Assembly (NCBI GenBank): GCA_013336525.1
Contig: JAAXTM010000012.1
Span: 1 to 64,000, forward strand
DNA length: 64,000 nucleotides
Direction of reading: 5' to 3'
Source: Geobacteraceae bacterium
GTDB lineage: Bacteria > Desulfobacterota > Desulfuromonadia > Geobacterales > Pseudopelobacteraceae
Shown here in pieces: positions 22,859 through 31,094 of the stretch (position 1 is the first letter of the stretch; each line of letters starts with the position of its first letter). The notes below the pieces were generated by a model. The model was not told the origin of the DNA, made no database searches, and worked only from the letters and a program-made list of their open reading frames with translations. The translations under genes were made by a program, and so were the position numbers.

Positions 22859-23302
22859 TCAGAATCCATTGGTGTATACTGTCTTTTTGCCCTGTTTGAC
22901 TGCTGACAATTTCTGCTTGCGCGGGGTGCCGTTGGTCAGGCCGAGATGGATCCAGCCAGCTTCACCAAACTCGTAGATTACCTGGTCATAGTCCGGGATA
23001 TTAGCCGCGCACCATTTACATACTGCCAGGTTGCTTTCGCCATCAACTTCAAAGTCAATGCCGAGCGCTGCTGAATGGGCAGATGTTGGTGATCCCCCTA
23101 CCGCTTTGTTGACTGCCGGTGAGCGATAGTTTGATGTGACGTGGATCGGCTTGTTGTAATGGGCGCGGATGGTTTCCAATACAGTGGCGCATATGAGCAT
23201 ATTCGGGACCAGCTCCGGCGGACAGGTGTTGCCGATGCCGAGCCGGATCGCGGTGCTGCTGCGCTCCATTTCTTCACGGGTGAAATGCTCTGTTAGTTTC
23301 AT
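22859..23302 (-). CDS. Peptidase M15-family endolysin
   Basis: VTSNYRSPAVNKAVGGSPTSAHSAALGIDFEV (SxHxxxxAxD metal-site motif). Confidence 0.85.
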   Translation of the reverse strand: MKLTEHFTREEMERSSTAIRLGIGNTCPPELVPNMLICATVLETIRAHYNKPIHVTSNYRSPAVNKAVGGSPTSAHSAALGIDFEVDGESNLAVCKWCAANIPDYDQVIYEFGEAGWIHLGLTNGTPRKQKLSAVKQGKKTVYTNGF

Positions 23303-23312
23303 TTAAACCCCC

Positions 23313-23588
23313 TTATTGCTTGTTAGCGCGATTCTCCAGCCCTTGCAGGCGGACATCCATCTGCTGGAGTTTGTCCTGTAGCGCATCGCTGGATTTATCC
23401 GAAGATATTGCCCGATAGTTGAGCGTGGCCAATTGTGATTTCATGTCACTCATCATGGCAAACTGAGCGCCGCCGGAGAGGATCATCAGCGAGATCAGTA
23501 TCCCGAGCATCCATAAAATAGTGCTGTTTTTGTTTTCCATTCCTGAATGGGCGGGGCATCGCTCTGCGATTGTGTTCTCTTCGGACAT
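23313..23588 (-). CDS. Phage membrane protein, unknown function
   Basis: 91 aa, one TM, coiled-coil C-terminus. Confidence 0.5.
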   Translation of the reverse strand: MSEENTIAERCPAHSGMENKNSTILWMLGILISLMILSGGAQFAMMSDMKSQLATLNYRAISSDKSSDALQDKLQQMDVRLQGLENRANKQ

Positions 23589-23621
23589 GTTTCTCTCCTG
23601 GTGGCTGTGGTTTGGTTTACA

Positions 23622-23831
23622 TCAAAAATTAGTCATCAAATAGGCGAACTTGCCTCTGATTTCGTCCAGCGCTTCCTGCATAATCTGGTGTTCTTTCAGC
23701 ACCGACAGAGGGCTCAAACAGTTGCCCTTATCATTTAAAAACCTGCCGCTGCCATTCATCAACAGGGGCCGAGAGACTTGTGCGAGTGCCGTAAGTGCTA
23801 TGTTGTGGGTGTCTACAATGGTTGATTTCAT
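23622..23831 (-). CDS. Hypothetical phage protein
   Basis: 69 aa ORF co-directional and tightly packed with neighbours. Confidence 0.45.
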   Translation of the reverse strand: MKSTIVDTHNIALTALAQVSRPLLMNGSGRFLNDKGNCLSPLSVLKEHQIMQEALDEIRGKFAYLMTNF

Positions 23832-23844
23832 TATCTGCCTCCTT

Positions 23845-24054
23845 TTATATCGCTTCCCAATAATTCCTGCTGATGGTTTCCCGCGCCAGACCTAACAGAT
23901 CGCCCAGGTGCTGATGCGTACATTTCTTTAATTCCGGCCATTCACTCAGCAGATAACGGAGTGCTGGCACCGGCCCGTCGGTTTTCTGCAGTCTGATCGT
24001 ATCCAGCAGCAGCGTTGCCTGTTCAAAGGTTTTTGGCTGTATCTGCGGTCTCAC
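23845..24054 (-). CDS. Small HTH protein resembling an isolated Crp/Fnr C-terminal DNA-binding segment
   Basis: CTHQHLGDLLGLARETISRNY resembles the Crp-family recognition-helix region. Confidence 0.5.
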   Translation of the reverse strand: MRPQIQPKTFEQATLLLDTIRLQKTDGPVPALRYLLSEWPELKKCTHQHLGDLLGLARETISRNYWEAI

Positions 24055-24380
24055 TTGAGCGTACCGCTAAACTTACCCGGTACCTTCACCGACGGGGTGT
24101 TAATTTTGGCATAGTTACTGTGAGACGATTCCACCCCGTTGGCATCTACCGCCGTGACAAAATAAAAATATTTGTGGGCGGAAGATACCCCTTCAAAGAT
24201 CGCCGTGCGTTGTGTCCCCGGCACGGTGATAAATGAGTCAGTCGGTTGGTTGCGCCCGGGCCGGTAGCTGTACACGCGATATACCGCCACGCCACTCTGG
24301 TCGTCGTCCCATTGTAGCTGGACAGACGCTGCCATGGCGGTGGTAGCAAAGAGCAGCAATATAACCAGTCGCCTTACCAT
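24051..24380 (-). CDS. Exported fibronectin type III domain protein
   Basis: Signal peptide then VQLQWDDDQSGVAVYRVYSYR...YFYFVTAVDANGVESSHSN. Confidence 0.6.
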   Translation of the reverse strand: MVRRLVILLLFATTAMAASVQLQWDDDQSGVAVYRVYSYRPGRNQPTDSFITVPGTQRTAIFEGVSSAHKYFYFVTAVDANGVESSHSNYAKINTPSVKVPGKFSGTLK

Positions 24381-24718
24381 GACAGTTTCTGCAAACCGTT
24401 CACATAGAGGCCATCGTCTTTAATAACGATCGTGATATCACCCGTCAGCGCGACATCCGGTTTGATGATGACCTTGTTGATACCGTTGGCCGCTGCTTCT
24501 GACAGTTCGATTGACTGTTCGGTAATCCCCTGTGATACCGTAATCGAATCAGCGGTAACGGATTGAAAGACAACTGCGCCGGCAAGGCTCGCTTTTTCAG
24601 CGAAGGCCTGGTTGAGTTTCGCGGCTGTCGGCACTTCTCTGGCAACAAAGGTCGTCGCCCCGTGGCAGACGGTTGCGACCAACAACATGGTTAAAACAAG
24701 TAATGTTTTCATAATCAC
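24374..24718 (-). CDS. Hypothetical exported phage protein
   Basis: Signal peptide MKTLLVLTMLLVATVCHG; tail module neighbour. Confidence 0.5.
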   Translation of the reverse strand: MIMKTLLVLTMLLVATVCHGATTFVAREVPTAAKLNQAFAEKASLAGAVVFQSVTADSITVSQGITEQSIELSEAAANGINKVIIKPDVALTGDITIVIKDDGLYVNGLQKLSW

Positions 24719-27009
24719 CCCAATTCTGAGACATCCAGCATGAAATTTACATCGAGCATGTTGCCAACCGGTGAAAGCGTCCCAATCGCCACCGGCAGGA
24801 CAGAACCGGATACAACCACGGGAAGCACAGATCCGCTGACGACGGTGCTATGGACTGAGCCAAGTATATATTGATAATCCACCGAACCGCTGATCGCTTC
24901 GCTCCTGATAGAGCCGCTGATACTGACCCGCTTGACGCTGCCGGTGATACTGATGCTGTGCGGCGTATAACCAAAGCTGGCGGTGGTAAACGATTGCCCT
25001 GTTGCTGGTCCACTCAGCGCAATAGCGGTGAGCAGATCGGCAGAGGGTGCCGCCGTTCCAGATAATGATGCGGCCAGATTGTTATAGTTTGCTACTGCTG
25101 TCAGGTCGGCAAGGGTTGATGATTGTCCAATGTGCTGACCGGCGAGAGCAATTCCGGTGGCAAGTTGTGCAAAGGGACTGGCCTGACCGAGCAGGGCAGC
25201 GGCCATGTTGGTATATAAAACAGCACTCAGGGTGAGGCCGTTTACTGCAGAGGCACCAAGCGCCGCCCCGTCAAAGAACATATCCTGTGTGGTATAGGTG
25301 ATCTGGACAGAACCCGTACCACCAGGCTGTGCGGACGGAGTATCAAAAAATGTGACGGTGGGGCGGTTGACATAGGTATACATCTCTGCTGAGAGTACAG
25401 AGCAGAGCGGATTCAATGAACCAGCAAGGGTAATACCGGTGCTTAATAACGATGCTACCTGACTTGTGCCGGAGGTGCCTCCAGCCACAAATATATGGCC
25501 ATCCAGTGAGCTGGTGGTAGTGGAGGTGCCAATGGTCCCCGCAGCAAGCAGCAATCCGGTGGTGATCGTGCCATATGCAGAGCATGACGCTGGTGCTAAT
25601 CCACCCAGGGCGATCTTTGTTGTTACGGCAGAATTGATATAACCAGAACCGGCAGGGGCACCGGCAAACGAAATGCCAGAGGCGATTGCTGCCGATGTAC
25701 TTGACGCTGCCGGAGCATTACCATTGAACTTGATACCTGTTGTTGCTGTGCCGTAGGCAGCGGCGCTGCCGATGATATGGTCAGCGGTAAAGAAAAAGTC
25801 GTCGGTGCCAAAATAGATCTGATTGCCGACGGCATAAGGTGCGACCGTGAATTTCAGTGATGGGGGTATCAGTTCGGTCAGGTCGCTGGTTGCTGATGAT
25901 TGGGCGGTGCAATTACCGCCGAGGGAGATGGCTGTTGTTAGTGCTGAATTGGTGCCGGCACTGCCAGCGGGTGCACCTTCAAAGAGGAAGTCATCAGTGG
26001 CATAATGGACAACTAGACCGGCTGCCGTTATGCTCCCGTCGAATTTAAGGGTTTTTGTGGGGATGGCTCCGGAAACAAGCCCTGTGCCTGATAGACCGCC
26101 AGCCATAATGATGCCGCTAATAATATCGCACGGAGCGACGGTGGCAATACCAGTTATTTGGGAATCTAATTGTATTCTCGCTGTTATTGCGCCAGAGGCT
26201 ATACTTGAGCCGTTTACGGTTGCCGCAATACTAACGCGATATTGTAGTGCCAATGCCGCAACAGTTGGCCAGAGGGTAGGGTTTGTCTGTAGCCCTTGAT
26301 AGGTGCCGTCATACCAGCGCCACATCCAAAAAGCTATGCCGCCGGTAGCCCATCCAACAGTATAGCTCGAAGCGGCGTTTGCCGTTAATGTGCTGGCGGA
26401 TATGTTATTGAACACCTGCAGCGCATTAATGAGGTTGCCTCTGTCCCTTGCTGGTACAGACCCATACGATGCGGTGATCTCATTAGTAAATGTAGTTCCT
26501 GAATGATAATTATCTATCCCGAAAACATCATACATCCTTCTGACAGTCGGGATTGGATATGCGGTTGTCCCTGCTGGCCAAAACCCGGCACCATATCCGG
26601 GATAAACAACGACGACCGGATGAAACGGGTCCGCCGCTTTGATTGTATCGTAAACATTTTCACAACCGGGGACGGGGATATCGGCGGCTTTCGGTTCATC
26701 CTCTGTGTACCACCCATAGAGGGCAGGGTGATTTTTAAATGTATTTACCAGCGTCTGTAATTCGGTCAGTTTCGGGTCTGATCTTTGAGTCAGCGGTCCT
26801 AACCACAGCGCACAACGCAGACCGCCTGCCTGGCAGTTATCAAGCATACTCTGGCAGAATTGCGTAAGCAGCGTACCACGGGTAGCGTCAGACCAGACAG
26901 CAGAGGGGAGTAACGCATTAAGCACAACTTCGACATTTAACGATTGAATTGTCGCGCAATCAGCCGGTATGCTCTCCGCCGTCTGGAATGTATAGAGGAT
27001 GACCGCCAC
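24715..27009 (-). CDS. Tail-associated protein with glycoside-hydrolase-like N-terminal domain and repeat region
   Basis: N-term LYGWYTEDEPK / FGIDNYHSG (TIM-barrel-glycosidase-like), then repeated TTGIxFxG-type modules, C-term SGSV repeats. Confidence 0.6.
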   Translation of the reverse strand: MAVILYTFQTAESIPADCATIQSLNVEVVLNALLPSAVWSDATRGTLLTQFCQSMLDNCQAGGLRCALWLGPLTQRSDPKLTELQTLVNTFKNHPALYGWYTEDEPKAADIPVPGCENVYDTIKAADPFHPVVVVYPGYGAGFWPAGTTAYPIPTVRRMYDVFGIDNYHSGTTFTNEITASYGSVPARDRGNLINALQVFNNISASTLTANAASSYTVGWATGGIAFWMWRWYDGTYQGLQTNPTLWPTVAALALQYRVSIAATVNGSSIASGAITARIQLDSQITGIATVAPCDIISGIIMAGGLSGTGLVSGAIPTKTLKFDGSITAAGLVVHYATDDFLFEGAPAGSAGTNSALTTAISLGGNCTAQSSATSDLTELIPPSLKFTVAPYAVGNQIYFGTDDFFFTADHIIGSAAAYGTATTGIKFNGNAPAASSTSAAIASGISFAGAPAGSGYINSAVTTKIALGGLAPASCSAYGTITTGLLLAAGTIGTSTTTSSLDGHIFVAGGTSGTSQVASLLSTGITLAGSLNPLCSVLSAEMYTYVNRPTVTFFDTPSAQPGGTGSVQITYTTQDMFFDGAALGASAVNGLTLSAVLYTNMAAALLGQASPFAQLATGIALAGQHIGQSSTLADLTAVANYNNLAASLSGTAAPSADLLTAIALSGPATGQSFTTASFGYTPHSISITGSVKRVSISGSIRSEAISGSVDYQYILGSVHSTVVSGSVLPVVVSGSVLPVAIGTLSPVGNMLDVNFMLDVSELG

Positions 27010-27012
27010 GGA

Positions 27013-29115
27013 CTACGCTCTTTCCACTCGGACTATAACAAGGTTGCTCATGTTCCATGCGTCAGTATAAGGGTCCCCGACCATAAACCATAAGGGGTTC
27101 GTGGTGGCCTTTACCAAGCTCCATGAAATATTGCCAGTATCAGAATAAATAGTTGCTTCGTTCGACGCAAGACAGGTCTTTAATGACCAAGCACCGCCAG
27201 ATGTAGTGAAAATAGTACGATATACGGTGTTTGCGATAAGATACCCGTTATAATTGGCGGCAGTCGCAGTGGCGTATGCATCAGCCGTGTTTTTATAATT
27301 AACCGCTAAATGCTGGTTTGCCGCTGCTTCGTTATACATTGTTGACAAGACATATTTTAGATCAATTGTCGTGGACACTCCCGGCACAGGCGCGGTCGCT
27401 GATTCCTGTATCCGGCACATATTTGGTGTAATCGTTCCGCCGGTATGTTTCCAATCGACCTTGAAAACTTGGGTTTCAGTTCTACTGACGTTTTCCTTAA
27501 ACATAAACAATACCGCGTCGGAGTTGGCAGGGACAAGCAGCGGGATGCCAGCAGTACCCTCAGTCCCGCTTGCATTGCCCACTTTGTTCACCTGGAGCCG
27601 GGTTGTGTCGAGGCTTGAATTATTCAGAAGGTCAACAAAGAGCGACGATGAACCAGCGACCCCACTTACCTCACTACTCTCAACCGAACCAAAACTATTA
27701 ACCGCAACCAGAGAATAATAATACGTCGTGCCGTTAGTCCTGCCGGTGTGGGTGTATGGGAGTGTTACACCGGAAATGGTATTCGATCTGGTCCCGGCCA
27801 CCGTTCCCCACTTGATATCGTATGAGGTCGCGCCGACACCGCCTGATGTTTTTGCAACGACAACCGTTGTATCGCCACCGGTGGCGGTAATGACTGCTGT
27901 TGTTGGGACGCTGCCGGTTGTGGTACTGTAGGTGTCAGATACACCACCGATCGTCAGGACGGTATTAACCGCTGTGCTGGCACTTCCTGATGATGTGTTT
28001 CGGACGGTGACAGTATTGCCGTTGACCACCGTGCCAGCACTTGTCACCCATGACCCGCCGTTGATCTGGTACTCACCGCCGGTGATGGAAATTTCCGTTG
28101 CGGTGTTGATACCACTGACGGTGATGGTGTTGGATGTATAGAGCGTGCTGAATGCCGCGCTTGTCACATCGGTAAAGGTAAAGGCCGCCGGTGTTGTGTC
28201 GGGGATTGTGACGGTACAGACGCCACTTGCGACGACCGTTGAAACATTCCCCGCCAGGTCTTTGGCCCAGATATAGAAGGTATAGCCCCCCTCAGTCGGT
28301 GCCGTGCAGGTTGTTGGTGCCGTACCAGACCAGCCAGCATCACCAGCCAACGGTGGCGAGTTGGTTGTTTTTATCATATAGCCGCTAATACCGACGGCAT
28401 CAGAAGCGGTCAGGGTTGTAATAGCCACCGTCAACGAAGCGCTGGTTGCCGGTACTACAAACTCAGTAATAACCGGTGCCGTGATATCACCCGGTTCATA
28501 GAAACCAACAGCAACAGCGGTTGACCCGCCGACCAGTGATGCGTTACAGAGGATTTGTGTCAGCAGAGTTGGTGAAGCGGTCGCCGCCGCAGAAACCGCA
28601 CCAAGCAGGGCATGGACGACGGTGGCATTAACTGAGGCGAGGAAACTGACAGGGGTTGACCAGTCGCCAGACTGTGTGCCTCCTGCGGTCATGCTTTCGG
28701 TAACCCGCACGGTAGCATAGTAGGTAGTTTCAGCGACAAGGTTGGCAGAATCAAGCGCATATCCGGCGGCACTTGGGCTGACACCCCCCTGGACACTCTG
28801 CGTGAAGTTCGCCAGATCAGCAGAAGTTGTCAGGGTTACGCCGCGCCCTGCCGCTTGTGCAGTGGCGGGTGCTTCTCCGGCACTGGTTAACCAGACACAC
28901 TCGATCTGTGTAATCGCATCTGCCAGGGTAACACCGCTCACTACTCCATTTAACCGTGCTTTCATGTTATTCCCCTGATATTGCTGTAAAGGTTGTGGAG
29001 TAGGTGCCGACCGTGACGGTGCAGGTTTCGCTGCCATAACTGGTGGTGGAGCTATAGACCTGTAGACGCAACCGCTGCCCGTTTGAAATTGTGCCTGGCG
29101 TCGAGACAAACGCAC
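27013..29115 (-). CDS. Phage tail fibre-like protein with Ig/FN3-like repeats
   Basis: TSYDIKWGTVAGTRSNTISGVTLPYTHTGRTNGTTYYYSLVAVNSFG FN3-like; located in tail fibre region. Confidence 0.6.
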   Translation of the reverse strand: MRLSRRQAQFQTGSGCVYRSIAPPPVMAAKPAPSRSAPTPQPLQQYQGNNMKARLNGVVSGVTLADAITQIECVWLTSAGEAPATAQAAGRGVTLTTSADLANFTQSVQGGVSPSAAGYALDSANLVAETTYYATVRVTESMTAGGTQSGDWSTPVSFLASVNATVVHALLGAVSAAATASPTLLTQILCNASLVGGSTAVAVGFYEPGDITAPVITEFVVPATSASLTVAITTLTASDAVGISGYMIKTTNSPPLAGDAGWSGTAPTTCTAPTEGGYTFYIWAKDLAGNVSTVVASGVCTVTIPDTTPAAFTFTDVTSAAFSTLYTSNTITVSGINTATEISITGGEYQINGGSWVTSAGTVVNGNTVTVRNTSSGSASTAVNTVLTIGGVSDTYSTTTGSVPTTAVITATGGDTTVVVAKTSGGVGATSYDIKWGTVAGTRSNTISGVTLPYTHTGRTNGTTYYYSLVAVNSFGSVESSEVSGVAGSSSLFVDLLNNSSLDTTRLQVNKVGNASGTEGTAGIPLLVPANSDAVLFMFKENVSRTETQVFKVDWKHTGGTITPNMCRIQESATAPVPGVSTTIDLKYVLSTMYNEAAANQHLAVNYKNTADAYATATAANYNGYLIANTVYRTIFTTSGGAWSLKTCLASNEATIYSDTGNISWSLVKATTNPLWFMVGDPYTDAWNMSNLVIVRVERA

Positions 29116-29824
29116 CGATACCTATCGAATATTTTCCATTCACTACTGATATATCTGCAGCAGCGGTCAAGCCAGCCATATAGCTATCAGCTGATGTTAT
29201 CCATTCACCCCATGACGCGGCCTCCGTTACATCTGGGAACGTGAAAGCAGTTGGTGTCTGTACTGTTGCTGACTCTTCGAAATTGCTGAAAGTGATCGTT
29301 GATGATGGGGTTGTGTTGACAACAATATCGTTGAGCAGACCGCTGAGAATGGTAGGTGGTACTTGAACTGGTGACGCCAGCTTAATACCGGTAGTGACGA
29401 CTGCTGTGGCAGCTCGTGGGGCAACAATGATGCCACCGTTAAACCTGATACCGGTTGTGAACACCCCAGCTGCTACTGTTGAGCTGGAGACTGCGCCATC
29501 GAGTTTAACTGCTAACCCTGCCAATGAGGCTGCCTGACCGATAGTGTTGCCACTCAGCAATGGCGTGACTGAAAGTGCCGCTGATACAGTCGCAAAAGAA
29601 ACAATGGTTGCCGTCAAATCCCACTCCAGCACCAACTGGAATGGTGGCGATGTGACTGCCGGACCATCCCCTGTCGTTGGAGTGATCCGCAGCAACATGT
29701 CATACGTCCCGGCAGTCAGTCCGGTTATGGTAATAACCTTCCCTGGTCCGACCGGTTCGGACGCGGTATGCAGCACCCAGCTTGAGCCGTTATCAATACT
29801 ATACTCAGTTTTGTGTGACAGCAT
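28967..29824 (-). CDS. Phage tail fibre-associated protein sharing TTGIxFNG-type repeats
   Basis: GVFTTGIRFNGG..VVTTGIKLASP repeats similar to the 24715-27009 ORF. Confidence 0.55.
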   Translation of the reverse strand: MLSHKTEYSIDNGSSWVLHTASEPVGPGKVITITGLTAGTYDMLLRITPTTGDGPAVTSPPFQLVLEWDLTATIVSFATVSAALSVTPLLSGNTIGQAASLAGLAVKLDGAVSSSTVAAGVFTTGIRFNGGIIVAPRAATAVVTTGIKLASPVQVPPTILSGLLNDIVVNTTPSSTITFSNFEESATVQTPTAFTFPDVTEAASWGEWITSADSYMAGLTAAADISVVNGKYSIGIGAFVSTPGTISNGQRLRLQVYSSTTSYGSETCTVTVGTYSTTFTAISGE

Positions 29825-29836
29825 ACCGCGCCCCTT

Positions 29837-30253
29837 TTAATCTTCTGTGACAGTTAGTGCGCCAATCGCAAACGATGGAGCTGAATCGGCATTGTTGATG
29901 GTTTTAGGGTTGGTCAGCGCCGCCCAATAGAGCAGGTTGCCAGCGGTGGCAGCATCATACACGCCGAAGTGAGTGACCACGCCCCAGTTGGCAGTTGGCA
30001 CAGCAAAGTCAATGGCCACAGCGTTGCTGATAACGCGGGGCGTGCCAGCAGGTGCCGCCCAGTTGGTATCGTTCTGCACAACCGCTTTACGGGCATAGGC
30101 AGAGCCGGAGGTGGTGACTTCGGTGCCGCCACCGGCGTCTGACGGTGCGGCGGTAAGTAGGCCGATATACACGGCGGATGGTTTCCACGCGACCTGTGCG
30201 CGGAAGATGAGGTTGAGCAGTTGTCCTTCGAGGTAGTTTGATTTTCCGGCCAT
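29837..30253 (-). CDS. Phage tail/fibre-associated structural protein
   Basis: YIGLLTAAPSDAGGGTEVTTSGSAYARKAV...ATAGNLLYWAAL typical of a phage structural family; preceded by the leader hairpin. Confidence 0.65.
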   Translation of the reverse strand: MAGKSNYLEGQLLNLIFRAQVAWKPSAVYIGLLTAAPSDAGGGTEVTTSGSAYARKAVVQNDTNWAAPAGTPRVISNAVAIDFAVPTANWGVVTHFGVYDAATAGNLLYWAALTNPKTINNADSAPSFAIGALTVTED

Positions 30254-30266
30254 GATGTGTCTCCTG

Positions 30267-30321
30267 ACGGGTAGTTATCCCGTAAAGGTTTGTATGCCTG
30301 GCGGGTTGTTATCCCGCAAAG
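30267..30321 (-). promoter_or_regulatory. Two tandem leader hairpins upstream of the 30253 gene
   Basis: + strand ACGGGTAGTTATCCCGTAAAGG (30267-30288) and GCGGGTTGTTATCCCGCAAAG (30301-30321). Confidence 0.7.
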
Positions 30322-30560
30322 ACAGAGGTTATTTTTGTAATCAGTCTCCGTAGCCAAGTTGGTTCATATAACAGTCGTTCCTCGCCGCAATCACCTTTTG
30401 TTCTCATAAATTTATACGTTGGACGGCACCCGCCATGCTTGCTTAAACTGCGATAACTACCGCCCGAAGTGTAGACATTGCTAACCCATTCATACGGGCC
30501 ATCTTGTGCAGAGCAATAACTAGAAACTAGGTGCTTACATCCTGTGCAGAGTAGTGGCAT
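30309..30560 (-). CDS. Hypothetical Cys-rich phage protein
   Basis: 83 aa, several Cys; same strand as neighbours. Confidence 0.45.
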   Translation of the reverse strand: MPLLCTGCKHLVSSYCSAQDGPYEWVSNVYTSGGSYRSLSKHGGCRPTYKFMRTKGDCGEERLLYEPTWLRRLITKITSVFAG

Positions 30561-30572
30561 TACTCGTCCTTT

Positions 30573-30908
30573 CTATTTTGTAAATTCGGCGATTACGGTA
30601 ATAGTGCCTGTTGTCGGTTTGTGAACAATTTCCTCTTCTCCTTCCATCCGGTATATTTCGACGTCATAATAATTTTTACCAGCGGGGATCTTCGCCGTGT
30701 CTTCCGCAGACATGTGGAGTAGGACGACGTTGTCATGGAGCAGCGATCCGGTGAATACCCCGACGGGGGCGGCGTCGGTCGGTTTGTGCATGACGTGCGC
30801 CCGGACGGAGTAGCCGGTCAGGTCCATCGGATTGCCGTCAGGCCCGGTGATGGCATCTTCGATATCCCAGGTTGCGCCCTGTGCCAGTGTGAGGGGTTGT
30901 GTTTCCAT
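30573..30908 (-). CDS. Hypothetical phage tail-region protein
   Basis: QGATWDIEDAITGPDGNPMDLTGYSVRAHV...; beta-rich, tail module. Confidence 0.5.
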   Translation of the reverse strand: METQPLTLAQGATWDIEDAITGPDGNPMDLTGYSVRAHVMHKPTDAAPVGVFTGSLLHDNVVLLHMSAEDTAKIPAGKNYYDVEIYRMEGEEEIVHKPTTGTITVIAEFTK

Positions 30909-30920
30909 TGGTTGCTCCTT

Positions 30921-31094
30921 TTATTTCACTTCCACTCGTCTCGTTTCGGTTTCGTATGGGTTGTTCTGGTGCAACACGATATAGGACGAACTTACCACCG
31001 GGAAAACAAGCCTTTTTAGTGGAGGGGTTTCTTGGCAGTTCGGATCACCGCACGAACACAGCCCCAATAAAGCAATAAAATACAATTTTTTCAT
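30921..31094 (-). CDS. Small phage lipoprotein
   Basis: MKKLYFIALLGLCSCGDPN lipobox; start internal to listed ORF. Confidence 0.5.
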   Translation of the reverse strand: MKKLYFIALLGLCSCGDPNCQETPPLKRLVFPVVSSSYIVLHQNNPYETETRRVEVK

